Assembly: GCA_020636135.1 (NCBI GenBank)
Contig: JACJYK010000001.1
Span: 2,776,501 to 2,840,500 of the forward strand
Reading direction: 5' to 3'
From: Lewinellaceae bacterium
GTDB lineage: Bacteria > Bacteroidota > Bacteroidia > Chitinophagales > Saprospiraceae
Length of the DNA: 64,000 nt
Below, piece by piece: positions 8,216 through 17,556 of the stretch; position 1 is the stretch's first letter, and every line of letters starts with the position of its first letter. A program made the translations under genes and the position numbers. The notes beneath the pieces are model-generated. The model did not search any database. It saw only the letters and a list, made by a program, of their open reading frames with translations, and had not been told where the DNA came from.

Positions 8216-9622
8216 TCAATAGCCCGGATTCTGATTCATATTGGCATTCGCATCCAATTCCGCCTGAGGAATCGGCGCAACAAACCGGTTGTTTGGATAG
8301 GCAACATCGCAAACCAGATTGGTGCAATCGGTACGGACCAGGCTTTGTTTGTGGCGCATCAATTCCCACAGACGCTGACCTTCAAACATCAACTCAATCC
8401 GTTTTTCTTTCTCGATTTCATCCAAGAGGGTCTGGCCGGTAGCCGTGACCGCCTCCGCCGAAGGAAGACCTCGCTGGCGTATCACTGTAACATCAGCCTG
8501 TGCGCCTGTTTCATTGCCCAACATTGCACGGGCTTCCGCACGGATCAGGTACATCTCCGAAAGTCGTAATACCGGTGTATTGTTCTGATACTGCGTATTT
8601 GGATATTTATTCACCCGCAAGTTTCCATAAACACCCCCAATGGTTTCATCGATTTTAAACAATTCTCCTCGGACATCGCCTTCCGGGATAACACTAAGCA
8701 GGTCGGCGGAGGGCAAATAGTCCCCGTAGCCTTCGGGAATATACATTCTACCCAACGCATCCGAGCCATTATCATCATCCTGACGGAAAATCACTTCAAA
8801 AATGGACTCACTGGATAATCCCTGGCCCCAACTAGCTACATATTGATCGGTAGATACCAGGGAATAATTACCGCTCCTAATGACTGCCGAAGCCATTTGG
8901 TCTGCCATTTGGAAATTACCCATGTATAATGCTACTCTTGCCAGCAGGGCCTGTGCAGCCTCCTTGGAAATCCTGCCTGCACTTGGCGGTTCAACCTTGA
9001 GCAATGGAATTGCCGTCTGCAGATCGGATACGATTTGTTGATATACTTCTGCGACCGTATTCCGGACTGGCTTGGAGTTTTGATCAAATACGGTTACCAC
9101 AGCCACACCCGGATGTGAATTATCCGCAGTAAATCCATAATGCTGAGCAAACATACGTACCAGGTCAAAATGTGCCAATGCCCTTAGCGCGTAAGCCTCT
9201 CCGACATACTCATCTTTCTGGTCCTGAACGGCAGAGGTTACTTCAACATCGGCATTGATCACAACATTGGCACGATTGATAACATCGTACATAATTCCCC
9301 ACATGCCCAAGGCGATTCCATCGAGAGCCGTCGCCTGATAATCCGAAAAATCCCTGGCACGGTTTGCCTGTGCATTCTGTTTGACGTCATCCGACATTAC
9401 ATCCGGTACCAATACAAAATATCGACCGTAGTAATTGGAGGATTGAAGTCCGGAATAAATCCCGTAAACAGCAGCTTTGTAGTCATCAATTTCTTTGATA
9501 GCATCTCCTAATGCTACCGACTGATATGGATTGAGATCCAGAAAATCTTTTCCACAGGAAGTCGCCAAGAAGATCAGCAACAGGGAAAGGATTCTTGCAT
9601 ATTTATTTATATTCTTTTTCAT
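8216..9622 (-). CDS. SusD/RagB-family nutrient-binding outer membrane lipoprotein (pair 1)
   Basis: Surface lipoprotein that caps a SusC channel and captures oligosaccharides. It has a lipoprotein signal with lipobox LATSC, followed by the family start GKDFLDLNP. Length (468 residues) and the alpha-helical TPR-like pattern (EAYALRALAHFDLVRMF, ISKEAAQALLARVALYMGNF) are typical. The C-terminal SusD signature runs through LRLSEMYLIRAEARAMLG, IEKEKRIELMFEGQRLWELM and the end VAPIPQAELDANANMNQNPGY. It follows its SusC partner with a 45-bp gap. The glycan cannot be read from the sequence; the operon context suggests a beta-glucan. Confidence 0.92.
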   Translation of the reverse strand: MKKNINKYARILSLLLIFLATSCGKDFLDLNPYQSVALGDAIKEIDDYKAAVYGIYSGLQSSNYYGRYFVLVPDVMSDDVKQNAQANRARDFSDYQATALDGIALGMWGIMYDVINRANVVINADVEVTSAVQDQKDEYVGEAYALRALAHFDLVRMFAQHYGFTADNSHPGVAVVTVFDQNSKPVRNTVAEVYQQIVSDLQTAIPLLKVEPPSAGRISKEAAQALLARVALYMGNFQMADQMASAVIRSGNYSLVSTDQYVASWGQGLSSESIFEVIFRQDDDNGSDALGRMYIPEGYGDYLPSADLLSVIPEGDVRGELFKIDETIGGVYGNLRVNKYPNTQYQNNTPVLRLSEMYLIRAEARAMLGNETGAQADVTVIRQRGLPSAEAVTATGQTLLDEIEKEKRIELMFEGQRLWELMRHKQSLVRTDCTNLVCDVAYPNNRFVAPIPQAELDANANMNQNPGY

Positions 9623-9667
9623 TCTTTCTTTGATTTTGAGTGAAACAACTTTACAAACTCTATGGAA

Positions 9668-12600
9668 TTAAAATCCCAGGTCAAGTCCGAAAGAAATTGT
9701 TTTCATATTTGGTACCGGTGATGAAACAATACCGTTAATGGATGCTTCAGGGTCCATGTACAGATTCTTTTCACGGGTGTACGTCCACAAGTTGGTTCCA
9801 CGAAGATAAACACTGGCAGAACGTACTTTCACACGATTCAGGATATCACCAGGAATCCGATAGCCCAGCGTAAAATTGCGCAGACGCAGGTAGGATCCAT
9901 CGTGCAACCACCTGGTCATATTTGCAACGTTTGAGTTGTTGTTACCTCCCCAACGGAAATAGGGTACCTCCGTTACATCGCCAGGTTTTTCCCAACGGGT
10001 CAAATTGAGGTTGGTCTGTGAACGCGGTGTCAGAGAACCATCACCCTGTAAAAAGCGAGCTTCGGTGTCATACAGATAATTACCCCAGCTGTAGGAAAAC
10101 TGGGCATTCATGAATAGCCCTTTCCAGCTAATATCAGCATTCAGACCACCGAAGAAATCCGGGGTTGCACTGCGTCCCGAGGTAAAGCGTTCTGCTGCGT
10201 TAATGTCCCCTGTAATTTCTGTCTTGGTGCTGTCAACATACCATTGCGGTGTACCATCTGCGCTATTTACGCCAGCCCACTCATACAAATAGAAAGTTTG
10301 GAAATCATAACCTTCTTTCCGCAATTTGGTATCGTCGACGATATCTTCGTCCAACTTGGTGATGCGGTTTTTAAGGAAGGTGATGTTTGCACCCAAACTG
10401 ATGGTCAGATCATTTTTCCTCAAGACATCTGCATTCAGGGTTATTTCGATCCCGTTATTACGCATTGCCCCAAAGTTCTGCGTCAATGAGGAAAATCCTG
10501 TGGTCCTGGAAATAGGCCTGTTCAACAACAAGTTACTGGATTCGCGATCAAAATATTCAATCGTACCATTCAGGAAGCGCATTAATTCGAAATCAAGACC
10601 GACGTTAAAGCTTGACGTGGATTCCCAGGTCAAATCGATGTTACCGATATTGGATGGCGCTCCACCAGGAGTTCCATCGTAATCCTGGCCAAATCCAAAC
10701 AATGGAATGTGCTGGTAATTGCCAATTCCGGCATTTCCATTGGTACCATAGGAAGCACGCAATTTTAAAGCATCGACGAAAGATAGATTATCGATAAATG
10801 CTTCCTGGTCCAAGCGCCACGACGCTCCGATCGACCAGAAGGTACCATACCGGTTATTGATTCCGAATCTTGAAGACCCGTCCCGCCGAATCGTTCCTGA
10901 TAAATAATACTTCAGATTATAGTTGTAGTCAACGCGTCCAAAGATGGACTCAAAAGAGTATTCGGCAATATCGCTGGATGCCTGGGTTGGCGTAGCTGCG
11001 TTAGCCAGGGTGCGAAGCGTGGGATTAGGATAACCTTCTCCGGAAAGCTCAAGGCCTTTACGTTTGTTCTTTTGAGCCTCATAACCAGCCAATACGGTAA
11101 AGTTGTGCGTATTATTCAGTGATTTGGTATAATTCAATGTTTGCGTACCTATCCAGTTATCTTCTCCAATGTTGGTTTCCGTGGCATAACCGCCTACGTT
11201 CCTGCCATCTCCGTAACGGGGATTCCGATAGAAGAACTCCTGAACGTCAATCAAATCGATTGCCCATGAGGTCCGGAATTTCAAATCCTTGAGAATTTCG
11301 TACTCTCCGGATAAATTATCGATAATCCTTAACTGGTTGAACATACGCGCATCATCACCGGACAAGCTACCCACCGGATTGTTACCTCCCATGAAGAAAG
11401 ATTTGTGTTCGCCATAAAAACGACCCTGATCATCGTACAAAGGAATAACCGGTGCCAGAAAATATCCGGTATACAACGGGTTTGCCCAGAAGCTACCGTC
11501 ACTCATACCAAACTGATCCATGCTGGATGCAAAAAGGTTATTGGTAAATTTCAACTTGGATGTAGGCGTTACCGTAATATTTACCCTTGATGATAAGCGG
11601 TCAAGTCCGGAATAGATAACCGGCGCTCCCTGGCTAAAGTAGGAGCCTGAAATGTAATAATTCACAAAATCATTACCACCGCTGGCGCTTAAGTCATAAC
11701 TCTGCGTCTGACCGGTCCGCGTGATTTCGTCGATCCAATTGGTTTCGACATTGATCTTTTGAATTTCACCGTTCGCGCCAAAATCGACGGCTCCCGGATA
11801 ATAACCCTCAAACCGGCTAACCGCCTTGTCAATGGTCTCACCTCGATTTAACCATCCTTCCAAGAACATCTGGGTATACTGCTCTGAAGTAAGCCCTTTC
11901 AGTCTTTTCTTTTCAGAAACTGCCCAATTGTTGAAACCAAATTGGGTCCGCAGATCGATTTTAGGCTTGCCTGTCCGGCCGCTTTTGGTGGTGATCAAAA
12001 TCACACCATTAGCTCCCCTCGATCCGTAGATAGAAGTTGCTGCCGCATCTTTCAGGACGGTGACCGACTCAATGTCATTGGGGTTCAGCGCCGCCATGGT
12101 ATTTGCTGTCGTATTGGTACGGGTGATATCACCTGCAGTGACCGGTATCCCGTCGATGACATAAAGTGGTTCACTGGATGCACTGATGGAGCCGATACCG
12201 CGAATCCGAACCTGAACATTCGCACCCGGTTGTCCATTTCCCATTACAGCCTGCAAACCAGCCACATTACCTTGTAATGTCTGTTCGACAGAAGCGAGCG
12301 GTACTTGCTCAAGCTTGTCGGATTGCAATTTCGAAACGGCACCGGTCAGCTCTTCCTTCCTCGAAGTACCATACCCTACAACAACCACCTCATTCAGCTG
12401 GGTCGTCGCGTCCTCCAGGGTAATTGTCAACATGCCGGATGCAGAATTAACTGCCACTCTCTGCGTTTCATAACCAATGAATGAAACTTCAAGTATGACC
12501 GCATTATCGGGGACTGCCAGGGAGAAAGATCCATCAATCTCCGTTGTAACCCCTATCGTGGTCCCTTGGACGACCACACTGGCTCCAATCAATGGATCAC

Positions 12601-12706
12601 CAGCATTATCTATGACAACGCCTTTAGCTGTAAACTGGCCGTAAGCCGACGCAGTCACGAGGCAAAGCATAGAAAAAACTAATTTGAGATTAGTAAATAA
12701 CTTCAT
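9668..12706 (-). CDS. SusC/RagA-family TonB-linked outer membrane transporter (pair 1)
   Basis: TonB-dependent importer for glycans (1012 residues). Signal peptide MKLFTNLKLVFSMLCLVTASAYG is followed by a carboxypeptidase-regulatory-like domain (about residues 28-105), the TonB-interaction and SusC signature region EVVVVGYGTSRKEELTGAV, the plug with VRIRGIGSISASSEPLYVIDGIP and VLKDAAATSIYGSRGANGVI, and a long beta-barrel. The start at 12706 fits the signal peptide. It precedes its SusD partner and lies about 300 bp after the terminator of the upstream SusCD pair, so it probably has its own promoter or is reached by readthrough. Confidence 0.93.
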   Translation of the reverse strand: MKLFTNLKLVFSMLCLVTASAYGQFTAKGVVIDNAGDPLIGASVVVQGTTIGVTTEIDGSFSLAVPDNAVILEVSFIGYETQRVAVNSASGMLTITLEDATTQLNEVVVVGYGTSRKEELTGAVSKLQSDKLEQVPLASVEQTLQGNVAGLQAVMGNGQPGANVQVRIRGIGSISASSEPLYVIDGIPVTAGDITRTNTTANTMAALNPNDIESVTVLKDAAATSIYGSRGANGVILITTKSGRTGKPKIDLRTQFGFNNWAVSEKKRLKGLTSEQYTQMFLEGWLNRGETIDKAVSRFEGYYPGAVDFGANGEIQKINVETNWIDEITRTGQTQSYDLSASGGNDFVNYYISGSYFSQGAPVIYSGLDRLSSRVNITVTPTSKLKFTNNLFASSMDQFGMSDGSFWANPLYTGYFLAPVIPLYDDQGRFYGEHKSFFMGGNNPVGSLSGDDARMFNQLRIIDNLSGEYEILKDLKFRTSWAIDLIDVQEFFYRNPRYGDGRNVGGYATETNIGEDNWIGTQTLNYTKSLNNTHNFTVLAGYEAQKNKRKGLELSGEGYPNPTLRTLANAATPTQASSDIAEYSFESIFGRVDYNYNLKYYLSGTIRRDGSSRFGINNRYGTFWSIGASWRLDQEAFIDNLSFVDALKLRASYGTNGNAGIGNYQHIPLFGFGQDYDGTPGGAPSNIGNIDLTWESTSSFNVGLDFELMRFLNGTIEYFDRESSNLLLNRPISRTTGFSSLTQNFGAMRNNGIEITLNADVLRKNDLTISLGANITFLKNRITKLDEDIVDDTKLRKEGYDFQTFYLYEWAGVNSADGTPQWYVDSTKTEITGDINAAERFTSGRSATPDFFGGLNADISWKGLFMNAQFSYSWGNYLYDTEARFLQGDGSLTPRSQTNLNLTRWEKPGDVTEVPYFRWGGNNNSNVANMTRWLHDGSYLRLRNFTLGYRIPGDILNRVKVRSASVYLRGTNLWTYTREKNLYMDPEASINGIVSSPVPNMKTISFGLDLGF

Positions 12707-12810
12707 AAACTCGATTTAGAATAGGTTAAGAAAATAGGTCTTGGCTCAATGTTAGGCTATCTATTTTGTAACGCATCCGCACTGGAATCTGCTGTTTTTT
12801 CGTTTGAAAT

Positions 12811-12848
12811 GAAAAAAGCGAAAGAGTACATGTACTTACTCTTTCGCT
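12811..12848 (-). terminator. Terminator-like hairpin in the leader of the first SusC gene
   Basis: The 11-bp perfect arms agcgaaagagt (12817-12827) and its complement (12838-12848) enclose a 10-base loop. On the minus strand six T residues follow, which is a complete intrinsic-terminator layout. It lies about 105 bp before the SusC start rather than after a gene, so it may attenuate SusC transcription or end a short leader RNA. Confidence 0.5.
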
Positions 12849-13002
12849 CTTCCATAGTGAACTCTAAATATAATAAACGAACTAATTAATCCTCCTTAAT
12901 TAGAGACAATTAAGCACAAATAATACCCCGAATCTCATAATCACCTGCTTTATGTTAATTTACACATTAAACATTTATTCTATTTCTAAAGAAAATTCTA
13001 TA

Positions 13003-13035
13003 AAAAAAGCCAGATGAAATTCATCTGGCTTTTTT
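13003..13035 (-). terminator. Intrinsic terminator after SusD of pair 2
   Basis: Nearly perfect palindrome with 16-bp arms (13003-13018 and 13020-13035) of the form A-run, gccagatgaa, complement, T-run. It is positioned 22 bp after the SusD stop codon. The A-run and T-run on both sides would allow it to work in both directions. It separates the two SusCD pairs. Confidence 0.85.
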
Positions 13036-13056
13036 GCCACAATATTGAAATTGGCT

Positions 13057-14532
13057 TTAATAACCAGGATTTTGTGTCATTTGTCCACCACTCAGGTCAA
13101 TTTCTGATTGCGGAATAGGGAATAATTCATTTTTACCAGCCGTGAATTTAGGCTTTAGCTTGGCCATCACCTGGTCCACCCTGCCCTGCCGCAACAAATC
13201 AAACCAGCGGTGCTGTTCCATCCCCAGCTCGACCCTGCGTTCGTGCCAGATAGCGTTACGCAGTGCTGTCTTATCGGTCAGGGTCACGTCAGGAAGCACA
13301 GCCTTTCCACCCCGGGCACGGGCACGAACCATATTCAGATAGGTAAGAGCTTGAGCAGTATTGCCGTTTTCGTTCAATGCCTCCGCAGCTATTAATAAGA
13401 CCTCAGCATAACGGAATAAGCGGATGTTACCCGGGCCATTCCCATTGCCACCAGTATGTTCAGGTACCCAAGCCTTCTGGTTGTACCGCTCACCTACAAT
13501 CTCTGGATTGTCCTGGACATAGGCGGATCCATCAGGCAGCACTTCACCTACATACAAAATGGTAGCATCCCGTCTGGGATCTCCCCTTTCGAACTCAGCA
13601 ATCAGGTCATCAGAAGGGCGGTTGAACCCCCAACCCAGATTTGGAACACCGCGGACACCCTGCACTTCGTTGTATTGGGATCCGGCGCCTCCGATATCCA
13701 GTGCTGTCGACTGCACTTCGAAAACCGATTCGATGGAATTTTCCCCTTCGGGTAAAAATAACTTCGCATAATCCGGGTACAAGCCATAGACTCCTGAATT
13801 AATCACCTTCATGGCATATTCCTCCGCTTTCGCAAAATCGCCAATGGTCAAATAAACTTTGGCCAGATAGGCGTTGGCGGCACCACGGGTAGCCCGTCCC
13901 GTTTCAGTAGCCGGATAAGAGTCTGGCAGGACTCCAGCTGCATCCTGCAGATCCTGGATGATGGCTGCGTAGATGTCGGCAGCCGGCACACGGGGCTGCT
14001 TGTACTCATCCGGAGATAGCGGCTTGAGGATCAGAGGCAGGTCACCAAACCATTGGACCAGTGTGAAGTAGAAATAGGCTCTAAGGAATTTGTTCTCCGC
14101 AATATAGCGGGCTTTCAGGTTCTCATTCATATCGATATTCGGGATGTTCTCAATGGCCAGGTTGGCACGATAGATCCCACGGAAATAACCAGACCAAACC
14201 GTACTCATCGCCAGGTTACCGGCGTCGTACGTAAAGTCATCGATCTCCAACAAAAAGTTGGCGTCATTTGGGGTACTTCCTTTGTCTGCATCATCGGAAA
14301 CAATGTCGGTCATGCCGATGTAGGAAAAGACGTGTACTTCCCAGTTACGCAATAAATTGTAAACCGCATTGGTAGCCCACAATGCGTGTGTTTCATTTTG
14401 AAAAAAGTTATCGGAGGTCAGTTCTCCCAGAGGCTTCTTCTCCAGTAAGCCCTGGCATCCCTGTAACGGAATCATCAAGAGAATCCCGGCTAGAATAAGG
14501 CATTGATATATCGATTTCATTGCTTGCTTCAT
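13057..14532 (-). CDS. SusD/RagB-family nutrient-binding outer membrane lipoprotein (pair 2)
   Basis: Surface glycan-binding lipoprotein (491 residues). A second Met at residue 5 is an equally possible start. The lipobox LQGC is followed by QGLLEKKPLGELTSDNFF, the usual SusD opening. Mid-protein helices (IAENKFLRAYFYFTLVQWFG, RGAANAYLAKVYLTIGDF) and the C-terminal LRNAIWHERRVELGMEQHRW and LFPIPQSEIDLSGGQMTQNPGY complete the family pattern. The gene begins 8 bp after its SusC partner ends and is followed by a strong terminator, so it is the last gene of the main operon. Confidence 0.92.
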   Translation of the reverse strand: MKQAMKSIYQCLILAGILLMIPLQGCQGLLEKKPLGELTSDNFFQNETHALWATNAVYNLLRNWEVHVFSYIGMTDIVSDDADKGSTPNDANFLLEIDDFTYDAGNLAMSTVWSGYFRGIYRANLAIENIPNIDMNENLKARYIAENKFLRAYFYFTLVQWFGDLPLILKPLSPDEYKQPRVPAADIYAAIIQDLQDAAGVLPDSYPATETGRATRGAANAYLAKVYLTIGDFAKAEEYAMKVINSGVYGLYPDYAKLFLPEGENSIESVFEVQSTALDIGGAGSQYNEVQGVRGVPNLGWGFNRPSDDLIAEFERGDPRRDATILYVGEVLPDGSAYVQDNPEIVGERYNQKAWVPEHTGGNGNGPGNIRLFRYAEVLLIAAEALNENGNTAQALTYLNMVRARARGGKAVLPDVTLTDKTALRNAIWHERRVELGMEQHRWFDLLRQGRVDQVMAKLKPKFTAGKNELFPIPQSEIDLSGGQMTQNPGY

Positions 14533-14540
14533 TTTAGAAT

Positions 14541-17519
14541 TTAGAAATTAGCGTCCAGTCCAATAGTAATTACCTTGGCGATCGGGTAGACTCCCATATC
14601 AATGCCCACTGCGATGATCGAGCTGGCATTCGTGATCTCCGGCGTGTATCCGGAATATTGGGTCCACGTAACCAGGTTGGTTCCGCTGACATAAAAACGG
14701 ACGGAGCTGAACTTGATCCGGGAAGTGGCCTGATCAGGCAGGGTGTAGCCAAGCTGAACAGTCCTCAAACGCATGAATGATCCGTCCTCCACAAATCGTT
14801 CCGAGAACTCGTAATTATGTCCTCCGTTCGTAACCCGGGGTTCTGTATTGGAAGTGCCTTCTCCGGTCCATCGGTCCAGGTAGGACGCCTCAAAATTATA
14901 GGTACCAAAGCGGGCCATCTTCTTGGCGTTGATGACCTTGTTACCATATTGTCCGTTGAAATCCAGTGCAACGTCGAATCCTGCATATCCTGCGCTGAGA
15001 TTGAATCCGTAAATGAGCGTCGGGATCGGGCTGCCAATGTAGGTCCGGTCGGCAGTAGTAATAACCCCGTCGTTATTGGTATCCACAAACCGCAGATCTC
15101 CCGGCACTTCAGATCCCTGCACGGGATACGACTCCAGGTCCGATTGATTCTGATAAATTCCGTTGACTTTATATCCGTAATAAGCTCCGATCGGCAGTCC
15201 TACGACCGTCCTGGTTCCCAGGAGTCCACCAACACCAAGTCCGCCACCAAATATTTCTTCCTGCCCTTCACCAAGAGCCAATACTTCGTTATGTACGGTA
15301 GAACCCAGCACGCCGATCTCGTAATCAAATTTCCCACGCGTCTCCCTCCAGGATACATTGAAGTCCAGACCCTGGTTGCGGACTTTAGCCGCATTGATAA
15401 CCGGGCTGGCATCGGCTCCGATGTATTCCGGGATCGGGACATTGACCAGAATGTCATTGGTCGTCCGGACATAATAGTCTATGTTCCCCTGGAGGCGGTT
15501 GTCCAGGATGCCGAATTCAAAACCGGCATTGGACTGTGTTGTTTCTTCCCACCTGATATCCGGGTTCGCGAGGCTGACGATGGATGCTCCATTCTGGATC
15601 GCTTCATTGCGGCCAAATACGGCGATCAGGTTTGAGGTCACCGTTGGACGGCCGGCATATGCACCAATCTTATCATTACCGATCTGCCCCCAGCTGGCAC
15701 GCAATTTCAATCGGCTGAACAAGGGTATTGAAGACATAAATGGCTCATTCGTAATATTCCAGCCCACCGCAAAGGAAGGAAAATAGCCATAACGGTTGTT
15801 CTTTCCGAAGCGGGAAGAACCGTCTGCCCGGAAACTGGCGGTCAGAAGGTAGCGATCCCTGAAAGTATAATTTATCCTGCCCAAGTAGGACAACATGGCC
15901 CATTCGTAACTGGTGTTGTAATTGGTCTGTCCATCGGTCTCACCGGCGTTCAAATAGTAAAATTCCGGGGTATCTCCGGGAAAGTTGATCCTTGATCCAC
16001 CCAGGCTCTCAAACACATATTCCTGTGCGGTTACCCCCCCCAGGACATTGAGCCGGTGATTCGTCCACTCCCGGTAGTAATTGAGGGTATTTTCCCACAG
16101 CCAGGAATTGGACCGGTCAGAATTGACGGAAAGGCTGCTTTGTTCATTACGCTGTAAACTGGTTGGTGTAACCTCAAAGACAGGTGTGTAACGTTTACTT
16201 CTTCCCTGCTGCAAATCCAGTCCAAAGTTGGATTTAAAGGTGAAGTATTTCAGCACACTGGCTTCAAAGTAGGTATTACCTACCGTACGAAGCCCATTGC
16301 CTTTATTGTAATTATAAAAGATGGAGACTTCCGGGTTGCCCACCGGAATCCGCACGGTAGCATCTGCGAAATTACCCAGCGAGTCAAACACTGGTATGAT
16401 GGGCTCTGCCTGATAGGCCATGCCGATCACGTTCGCTTCATAATCGTTCTTACTGGCAATCAGGGAGATATTATGCCCTACCTTGATGTTTTTCCTTAGT
16501 GCATATTCATTGTTGATCCGCACGGTTGTCCGCTGGTACCTCGACCCCCTTACAATCCCTTCCTGGTCAAAATGATTCACACTGATGTTATACAATACGT
16601 TTTCATTTCCCCCATTGGCGCTGATCTGATAATTCTGGATCGGAGCTGTCTGGAAGATGACGTCCTGCCAGTTAGTCCCTACCCCATACTTTTCCGGGTC
16701 CGCAAAGAGTGGCTTCCGGCCTTCATTGGTAGCGACCTCGTTGGCCAGTGTGGCAAATTGCGATCCATTAACCATATCGATCTCCCGTACCACCTGCTGG
16801 GATGCATAGTAGGAAGAGAAATTAAACCTGGCCTGGTGGTTTGCTCCCTGATTGGTACTCACGATAACAACCCCGTTCGCTCCCCTTGAACCGTAGATGG
16901 CGGTTGCAGAAGCATCCTTAAGAACCTCAATGGATGCGATATCATTCGGGTTTAGAAAAGAAATATCATCGAGCAGCATTCCGTCCACGACATAGAGCGG
17001 TGAAGCATCGTTCAGAGTACCTACACCCCGTATACGTACTACAGCTCCTTCGCCGGGACGCCCGGAAACCGGAGTAACCTGGACACCGGCTACCTTCCCT
17101 TGCAGGATCTGTTCCACGTTCGCACTTGGGACACGCTTTACATCATCCGACTTTATGGTTGAAATGGCGCCCGTCAGGTCGCTTTTCTTCTGGGTTCCAT
17201 AACCAATAACCACTACCTCATCAATGAGCTCGACATCTTCATCCATCACAACATCCATAGTGGTTTGAGCCCCCGGAACTATTTCTTTGCTTTTAAACCC
17301 GGTATAGGAAAAAACGAGCACGGATTTCTCATCCGGGACACTGATGGAATAACTGCCATCAATATCCGTCGCGGTCCCGTTGCCTGTTCCTTTGATCAGG
17401 ATGTTGACACCGATCAGGGGTTCTCCTGTAGTACTGGTGACCGTACCTGATACAGTATGCTGACCCCACAGGGCCCCCATACTGAATAGTAAGCTTAGAA
17501 TGGTACATATTGATTTCAT
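14541..17519 (-). CDS. SusC/RagA-family TonB-linked outer membrane transporter (pair 2)
   Basis: TonB-dependent glycan importer. The frame extends upstream to 17606, but the ATG at 17519 gives a normal signal peptide (MKSICTILSLLFSMGALWGQ) and 992 residues. Regulatory-like beta domain (about 23-100), SusC signature DEVVVIGYGTQKKSDLTGAI, plug with VVRIRGVGTLNDASPLYVVDG and IEVLKDASATAIYGSRGANG, then the barrel ending VITIGLDANF. It follows the GH3 gene by 37 bp and is 8 bp from its SusD partner, so it is transcribed with the upstream enzymes. It is only moderately similar to the SusC of pair 1, which suggests that the two pairs handle different oligosaccharides or chain lengths. Confidence 0.93.
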   Translation of the reverse strand: MKSICTILSLLFSMGALWGQHTVSGTVTSTTGEPLIGVNILIKGTGNGTATDIDGSYSISVPDEKSVLVFSYTGFKSKEIVPGAQTTMDVVMDEDVELIDEVVVIGYGTQKKSDLTGAISTIKSDDVKRVPSANVEQILQGKVAGVQVTPVSGRPGEGAVVRIRGVGTLNDASPLYVVDGMLLDDISFLNPNDIASIEVLKDASATAIYGSRGANGVVIVSTNQGANHQARFNFSSYYASQQVVREIDMVNGSQFATLANEVATNEGRKPLFADPEKYGVGTNWQDVIFQTAPIQNYQISANGGNENVLYNISVNHFDQEGIVRGSRYQRTTVRINNEYALRKNIKVGHNISLIASKNDYEANVIGMAYQAEPIIPVFDSLGNFADATVRIPVGNPEVSIFYNYNKGNGLRTVGNTYFEASVLKYFTFKSNFGLDLQQGRSKRYTPVFEVTPTSLQRNEQSSLSVNSDRSNSWLWENTLNYYREWTNHRLNVLGGVTAQEYVFESLGGSRINFPGDTPEFYYLNAGETDGQTNYNTSYEWAMLSYLGRINYTFRDRYLLTASFRADGSSRFGKNNRYGYFPSFAVGWNITNEPFMSSIPLFSRLKLRASWGQIGNDKIGAYAGRPTVTSNLIAVFGRNEAIQNGASIVSLANPDIRWEETTQSNAGFEFGILDNRLQGNIDYYVRTTNDILVNVPIPEYIGADASPVINAAKVRNQGLDFNVSWRETRGKFDYEIGVLGSTVHNEVLALGEGQEEIFGGGLGVGGLLGTRTVVGLPIGAYYGYKVNGIYQNQSDLESYPVQGSEVPGDLRFVDTNNDGVITTADRTYIGSPIPTLIYGFNLSAGYAGFDVALDFNGQYGNKVINAKKMARFGTYNFEASYLDRWTGEGTSNTEPRVTNGGHNYEFSERFVEDGSFMRLRTVQLGYTLPDQATSRIKFSSVRFYVSGTNLVTWTQYSGYTPEITNASSIIAVGIDMGVYPIAKVITIGLDANF

Positions 17520-17556
17520 TGAAATAGGATTATAGGCTTTAAAAAAGTTAATACGT

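Noticed and set aside
14817..15635. 272-codon open frame on the plus strand opposite SusC
   Set aside because: It lies antisense within a clear SusC gene and has no domain, signal or start context; it is a shadow of that gene's codon use.
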